Assembly (NCBI GenBank): GCA_035578155.1
Contig: JAPWDM010000015.1
Coordinates: forward strand, 7,007,209-7,071,208
Direction: 5' to 3'
Source: Brachynemurus nebulosus
Taxonomy: Eukaryota > Arthropoda > Insecta > Neuroptera > Myrmeleontidae
DNA length: 64,000 nucleotides
Shown: in pieces, positions 59,528 to 64,000 of the stretch
How positions within the stretch are numbered: the stretch's first letter is position 1
Layout of the letters: each line of letters begins with the position of its first letter
The notes under the pieces: generated by a model
What the model was told of the DNA's origin: nothing
The model's database searches: none
What the model saw: the letters and a program-made list of their open reading frames with translations, nothing else
Made by a program: the position numbers and the translations under genes

Positions 59528-60800
59528 ATGCACCACCATATTAAACTATATGAAACAGAACAAACTGTTGTTGTAGCTAAAACAAAATTATATTCGGAAA
59601 TGTGCTTAAACGTTTTCTTAACAGGACTTAGGGAACCACTTGGCACGGTTATTAGAGCAAGGGGTTCCAAACCGCTTAAACAAGCTTTCGAATTTTGTAT
59701 CATTGAACAGAATATACACTACGCTAGGAACACATCAAGTACATATACACAAAACAGACCAACACCAAAAATTAACCAACCGTTACCACCACCTGATTTT
59801 AAAATTTCACCAAATCCAAATATAAATCCTTTAACTTTTAACAAGCCTTACCAATATCAACCAAAACCTCCTGTTCAACCAGTTCAATATCAACCCCGTC
59901 CCCCTATTCAATGACCACAACCTAAAACAAATTTCAATCAAAACCGTCCTAGACAATCATACAGACTTACTCCAATGGATATAGGAACAAACTACACACA
60001 TATACGTTCACAACAATACCGACTTTAACCAACAGTAGGGAATAATTTCTTTAAAACACAAAGTAAACTTACATTTACTAGTCATGAGTTACATAATCAG
60101 GAACAATCAGTAACAATAGAGTGACTTTCAATTAGAATCTACTGACGACGGAACTTTGGATCAACCATTCGGAATTGACAAATCGGATTTTCAATTCAGT
60201 TACCCTTCCATTCCTTCAACCGACCCTTAAAATTCCTTATCGATACCGGCTCATCCAATTCCTTTATCAATCCTGAATTTGTACATCCTGATGACATTTA
60301 CGAAACATCCCCCATAGAAATTCGTGCTATTTTAAATATATATAAACTGAACAAAAAAGAAAACGTTTCAATATTTACTGAGTTTAATCAACCAGGCTAA
60401 CTATTTTAGATAAGAAAAATCGAAAATTACACAAGCAAAAACTGAAACGACCTATTAAATTACAGGTTAATCCTCTTCCAATTCTTGAGGACCAAAATAA
60501 TGACACAGACAATCAATATTCAGGACATAACAAACAGGCCCGGAGTATTAGCCTTCAACCTGGGACAAGCAAGGATAGCTAGAAATTACGTAAAATACAT
60601 ACATACCATAAATCTGAATAGTTAGGAGAATAATTTAATTAAAGTCAGACAAGCAATACAAATTATCAATAAAAATAATAAATTAGAAAACATAAGAGAT
60701 GTTGTTAACGTTAAATTTAAAGACTTAGAAAATAATTTTAAAACTATTTATCCTCGTAGAATTTCCAAACGTGATCTTATTAATGGACTGGAGTAGGTAT
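59528..60800 (+). pseudogene. Deleted errantivirus-like copy (gag, protease, env remnants)
   Basis: The first frame (59528-59914) matches the middle and Pro-rich end of the intact Gag at 26400-26800 (LYSEMCLNVFLTGLREPLG) and then stops. Near 60225-60290 a protease segment reads FLIDTGSSNSFINPEF. At about 60400 the sequence jumps from the protease region to the very end of pol (RKLHKQKLKRPIKLQV), so RT, RNase H and integrase are deleted. An env start follows (VLAFNLGQARIA, then SKRDLINGLE) with stops. No LTRs were seen. It is a related but clearly older copy than the 24.9-32.6 kb element. Confidence 0.78.
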
Positions 60801-60848
60801 TGGGACACTTGACAACGCAATCTAATTGCCTATCTTGCAGGAGCAGTT

Positions 60849-60986
60849 GAGAGTGTGTGTGTGTGTGTGTGAAAAAAAAATTATATATGGTTGTCGTGTG
60901 ACGTATCTTGGATGGTTGGTTATGGTTGTGACGTCGGTTGTTATTCGGCCATGTTGTGACGTGTCTTCGATAGTGGGTTATGACGT
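60849..60986 (+). promoter_or_regulatory. (GT)n followed by four TGACGT motifs
   Basis: About 20 bp of GT repeat near 60851-60871, then TGACGT at 60899, 60929, 60957 and 60981 (spacings 30, 28 and 24), one of them TGACGTC. They lie 160-250 bp upstream of a TATA/initiator pair and may act as CRE-like sites. The palindrome arms carry TGACGTCA beside the related 168-aa genes. Confidence 0.4.
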
Positions 60987-61143
60987 AATTTTTTTTTTCG
61001 CTGCCTGCGGCAATACTGGTACTTTCAATGTTAGTATTTATTGTTTAAATATGGTTTGTTAAAAGTGAAAGTCTACCTAAATGGCACTAGGTTAATTAAA
61101 AAGGTAAAAAAAATTATATTATTTTCCCACCCAAAAATAAATG

Positions 61144-61345
61144 TATAAAAAGCCGGTATAATGGCTTTATTCATCAGTTATTGTGATAATACCTTTTTAA
61201 GAAACCTCAAGTAAGATTCAAGAATTTAAAAATTTATGTGGTACGTTTTTATTTGTTGCAAATTTGATTGTTTTGATAGTTGTAAATATTATTGTTTTAC
61301 TAATTGATAAAATTTCTGCTAAATTTTAATTTTTAATTGTTACAG
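61144..61345 (+). promoter_or_regulatory. TATA box, initiator and 5'-UTR intron of the small gene
   Basis: TATAAAA starts at 61144 and TCAGTT lies at 61174-61179 with its A at 61176, 32 bp from the TATA start, matching the zinc-finger promoter in the palindrome. A consistent intron follows: GTAAGA at 61211 and TTGTTACAG ending at 61345. The ATG is at 61367. Confidence 0.55.
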
Positions 61346-61366
61346 AAACATCTATCGTGTACAATA

Positions 61367-61658
61367 ATGGAATTTAGCACCGAACTTGCCGACCAACTTT
61401 TGCGGGAGTTAAATGAGAGGGGAAAAGTAAAACCATGGATAAAACTAGCTGAACTCAAAATTGGCCAATTTTATAGGATTCTCGGCGCCAACCAACCAAA
61501 TACAGTCAAAATTCGATGCTGAGAAGATGGAAACGATGTTGGAGTTGGAAGAAGGATTTTTAACACTTCTGGCACGCTTTGATAATATGGATGAGAAGAA
61601 GTTAAATCTATTAAAATGGTCCTCTCAAATAATGGAAAAATTAACTACGGAGAAATAA
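61367..61658 (+). pseudogene. Small gene of unknown function, frameshifted (~96 codons)
   Basis: The ATG at 61367 opens MEFSTELADQLLRELNERGK, then KPWIKLAELKIGQFYRILGA, and stops at 61520-61522. The overlapping frame (to 61658) continues plausibly with SKFDAEKMETMLELEEGF, LLARFDNMDEKKLN and stops. The phrase 'L..G..Y.I' followed by a K-F motif and LARF recalls small putative OB-fold, single-strand-binding-like proteins that recur in insect repeats (an impression only). A one-base shift near 61500 probably breaks it. AATAAA follows at 61739. It is convergent with the 168-aa-type gene at 63566. Confidence 0.45.
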
Positions 61659-61850
61659 GTAAAATTTATTCTATAGAATTCAAATCAATTATTACAAGCA
61701 TTTTACGTATTATGTTGTAAATGATAATCATAATTAATAATAAATTTTGAAAAATAACATTTCTTTTTATTTATTTATATTCATACTTTTTCCACTTATC
61801 ATTCCCTTAAAATAAAATTTAAAAAAAAAAAAAATAATAATAATAAGTAA

Positions 61851-63496
61851 GGTGGTGAGGACACCTATAGCAGCTGCCCTTGGCACCCGTGAGGGATATT
61901 TATCCCCCATTGGTGTCAAGGAGGCTAAGGGTTCCAGGGGTAGTTTATGCGCAATACAGTAATCTTCGGATTCCATTAGCCTCTGACTACCCAAGATCGG
62001 CACCTTTCCTTCTCGAGGTACCACTGTTTTCACAAAAGATGCCGGATCAAAATTTTCGACGAGGACGAACGTCGTATGACCGACAGAGATATCCACCGTA
62101 TGAGAGAAACACCACCGTCTGATTGTGCAATAGCTTCTAGCCCGGATGTCTGGCAACAGTTCGTGTGCGTTTAGTATCCGTATGCGTGTGATTATCAAAG
62201 TCGTGATTCGTGTTCCGCCAAGTCGAATCGTGATATTTTTATATTGTGATTTGTGTAGTTTTATCTGTGATTTCGTCCTGTGATCCTGCTTTTTTATTCG
62301 TTTTTAAATATTATAGTGTCCCCTGGATGGTGCACTCCAGTGGACACAAAAGTGATAAATTGGCTGTGGTATTGCGTTGATTTTTTGTCCCTGTGACTTC
62401 GACGGGTAGGAATGCGGTACTCGACGCACTTGTTCGCGTCATCCAGGCGTATGAGTCGATATCTGCCCGAACGGCTTGAGCGAGCTCGCTTAGTAAGTAG
62501 ATGTCGTCTTCCCTCATACGGATGCGAGCTTGAGCGTCCTGGGACTGCTTTTGCCCCGTCGCGGTCATAGGGACATAAGTCAGATACACTGTGATACTCT
62601 GTGGCATTGTCCCGTACTCTGTAGCCTCGACTCGGACGAACGTGGCCTAGTCATCGTACCGGTCTCCCGTGTAGGTTGACCTCGACATCTGACAGAACGG
62701 CACATGTACCCAGTAATCAGTTATCTGACAGAACAGTACATGTTGCTCAGTAATCAGATGTCACTGTCCCTATACGTGTGAGTTCCTAGGTGTTGACGAA
62801 GCCATTTCGGAATTGTCGAGACTATGGGGAGCGGAATCGTGTCACAGAGCAAGAAATATTGTCAAACTTGTGATATTGTTGTTTTTGTTTTTTAATAAGG
62901 TTGTTTTTAATATGCTTTGTTTTAACGATGTACCACTGAGGGCGTTTTCCACCCGAGGTGGTACATCACTTGATTTTATTTATCTGTGATATTTTGTTAT
63001 GCCGCTGTGGGCCTGTTGTTATGGCTCCACAGCGGTATTGTTTTAACTCCTTATTGCTTCACTGGTCGGCCTGTGGCCTCACAGTGACGCAATAAGTTTT
63101 TCTGTGATAAACCTATGATATTTTTCTAGTCTTGTTTTTTTGAGTGTTTGCTAGTCAGGTTCCTCCACCCCGAGGCGCTTTACGCCTTGGGGGGAGTCCC
63201 AGCGATGGCCTCCAGTCCTTGGTGACCGGACGCTCTGTCTAGTACTTATCGTACCGTCACCAAGGACTGTCTGCTCCTTTTAAGCCTTGGGATGGCGGGG
63301 CTCATCGCTGGATTTTACTTGTGTATGTTTGTCCGTTGTCTATAGCATTTATGTGTCCCTGTCTTTACGTGTTGTTTTTATTTCATCGTGTCTGGCGGCG
63401 CATGCCCTTAGTTGGCGATGCCGCCGGGTGCTGCTGGCCGCGCCATCCACCGGCAGCAGTACCCCAATTTTAATTAAAAAAAAAAAAAAAAAAAAA
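61851..63496 (+). mobile_element. Retroposed poly(A)-tailed unit with structured 3' half
   Basis: A 1.65-kb insert, G+C-richer than its surroundings, ends in an A run (about 63474-63496). AATAATAATAAGTAA flanks both sides (61836-61850 and about 63497-63510), a typical LINE-mediated target duplication. No RT frame is present, so it is a non-autonomous element or an internally deleted LINE. Minus-strand 62607-62311 is a 98-codon frame of unknown meaning. The 5' end has a nested hairpin (61878-61887 with 61912-61921, inner 61893-61898 with 61901-61906). A 36-bp direct repeat lies at 62687-62758. The insert separates two convergent genes. Confidence 0.75.
62927..63464 (+). ncRNA. Array of stem-loops in the retroposed unit
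   Basis: Consecutive hairpins: 62927-62936/62958-62967 (10 bp, perfect); 62999-63010/63027-63038 (12 bp, one wobble); 63050-63064/63082-63096 (15 bp, one mismatch); 63168-63177/63183-63192 (10 bp, one wobble, 5-base loop); 63213-63226/63256-63269 (14 bp, perfect); 63426-63436/63454-63464 (11 bp, one wobble). An outer helix 63199-63207/63303-63311 encloses the fifth. The first three loops contain further GGCC/GGC-type inner pairs. This suggests a folded 3' RNA, as used by LINE reverse transcriptases to recognise their template. Confidence 0.6.
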
Positions 63497-63565
63497 ATAA
63501 TAATAAGTAATTAAAAAAAAGCAATAATTTTCTTAAAGTAGATATTTATTTGCAAAATACATAAA

Positions 63566-64000
63566 CTACACTTTATTATTATTATAGTAGTGTTTATATA
63601 AAGCAATAACATTTTGTAATGCACAAGATCCGGTAAAATGATTTCCACATCGAGGACTTGTAAAAGTTGTCACCAGATATCCTAGTTTAGGGCAGCTGAA
63701 CACTTCTTCCAAATTCATTACAGTTGCCGTTGGGACAAGTTGTTTAAGATGTCGTACCTTCTCTTCACCTTTCACATAGATTATTTGACTCGTATGCAAC
63801 GCATCCATTAAAATATACGGCAACTGTCCATAATCAATATGACCCTCCATCCAGGAAAATCCATGATGTTTAGTTCGAAGCCATCGTGCGGTCCTTTGAT
63901 CTTTTTCACTCAGCCCACAAAATGGAATTGGCGATTTAAAGATGTGGTGTTGTAGAGTGTACTCCTCGTCGTAATTTTGTTTCCAAGAATTGAATTTCAA
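63566..64000 (-). CDS. Third homologue of the 168-aa protein, N-terminus beyond the window
   Basis: The minus-strand frame runs from the window edge to the stop at 63566. It aligns with the palindrome proteins: LQHHIFKSPIPFCGLSEKDQ, TARWL, KHHGFSWMEGHIDY, YVKGEEKVRHLKQL, then TSPRCG and SCALQNVIALYKHYYNN. About half of the residues agree by eye, so it is a clearly older divergence. Its C-terminus has the Cys-Ala-Leu block that is frameshifted in both palindrome copies. TGCAAATAAA near 63546 may be its poly(A) signal. It is convergent with the gene at 61367 once the retroposed insert is removed. The function is unknown; a DEDD-type exonuclease fold is my best guess. Confidence 0.65.
   Translation of the reverse strand: MKFNSWKQNYDEEYTLQHHIFKSPIPFCGLSEKDQRTARWLRTKHHGFSWMEGHIDYGQLPYILMDALHTSQIIYVKGEEKVRHLKQLVPTATVMNLEEVFSCPKLGYLVTTFTSPRCGNHFTGSCALQNVIALYKHYYNNNKV

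Noticed and set aside
61880..62607. Frames in the 61.85-63.50 kb insert as protein genes
   Set aside because: Short, without recognised motifs and within an insert that looks like structured RNA. Noted only within the element entry.

Overview
This is AT-rich arthropod DNA made almost entirely of nested mobile elements. The element mix (P-element/THAP9, PIF/Harbinger, Tc1, Penelope-like, BEL, errantivirus-type gypsy, an R1-clade LINE) and the TATA plus TCAGT-type initiators point to an insect. I lean towards a hemipteran, but this is inference. I recognise no ordinary host gene, tRNA or rRNA gene.

Layout. 1-9.95 kb: a broken MULE/NOF-like transposase gene is split by a P-element (THAP9-like) relic on the minus strand, and that relic is itself split by a fold-back repeat. 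10.86-14.15 kb: a structurally complete Harbinger element with TAA target duplications, a two-exon MADF gene and a two-exon transposase whose introns interlock. 15-24.8 kb: decayed Harbinger, Penelope-like, Ty3-type gag and BEL fragments, several MITEs and long (TA)n tracts. 24.93-32.57 kb: a young errantivirus-like LTR element with 416-bp LTRs and gag, pol and env. 33.58-40.57 kb: a 74-bp satellite interrupted by a nearly full-length R1-clade LINE. 41.6-43 kb: a Penelope-like fragment with a hammerhead-ribozyme-like motif on its 3' side.

43.49-52.82 kb holds the most unusual object, a roughly 9.3-kb palindrome. Its arms are about 4.2 kb and nearly identical. Each arm carries an outward-reading C2H2 zinc-finger gene and an outward-reading gene for a 168-aa protein I cannot name. 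The arms are separated by about 0.9 kb of strand-asymmetric GGTGT-rich minisatellite. A third, divergent homologue of the 168-aa gene runs off the end of the window (63566-64000). It lies convergent with a small gene (61367-61658) whose promoter layout matches that of the zinc-finger gene. I infer an undescribed mobile or virus-like element family.

53.9-61 kb: a Tc1 element inside (TA)n, a LINE 3' end, a Ty3-type pol relic and a deleted errantivirus copy. 61.85-63.50 kb: a GC-richer, poly(A)-tailed retroposed unit, flanked by a target duplication, whose 3' half is a run of stem-loops.
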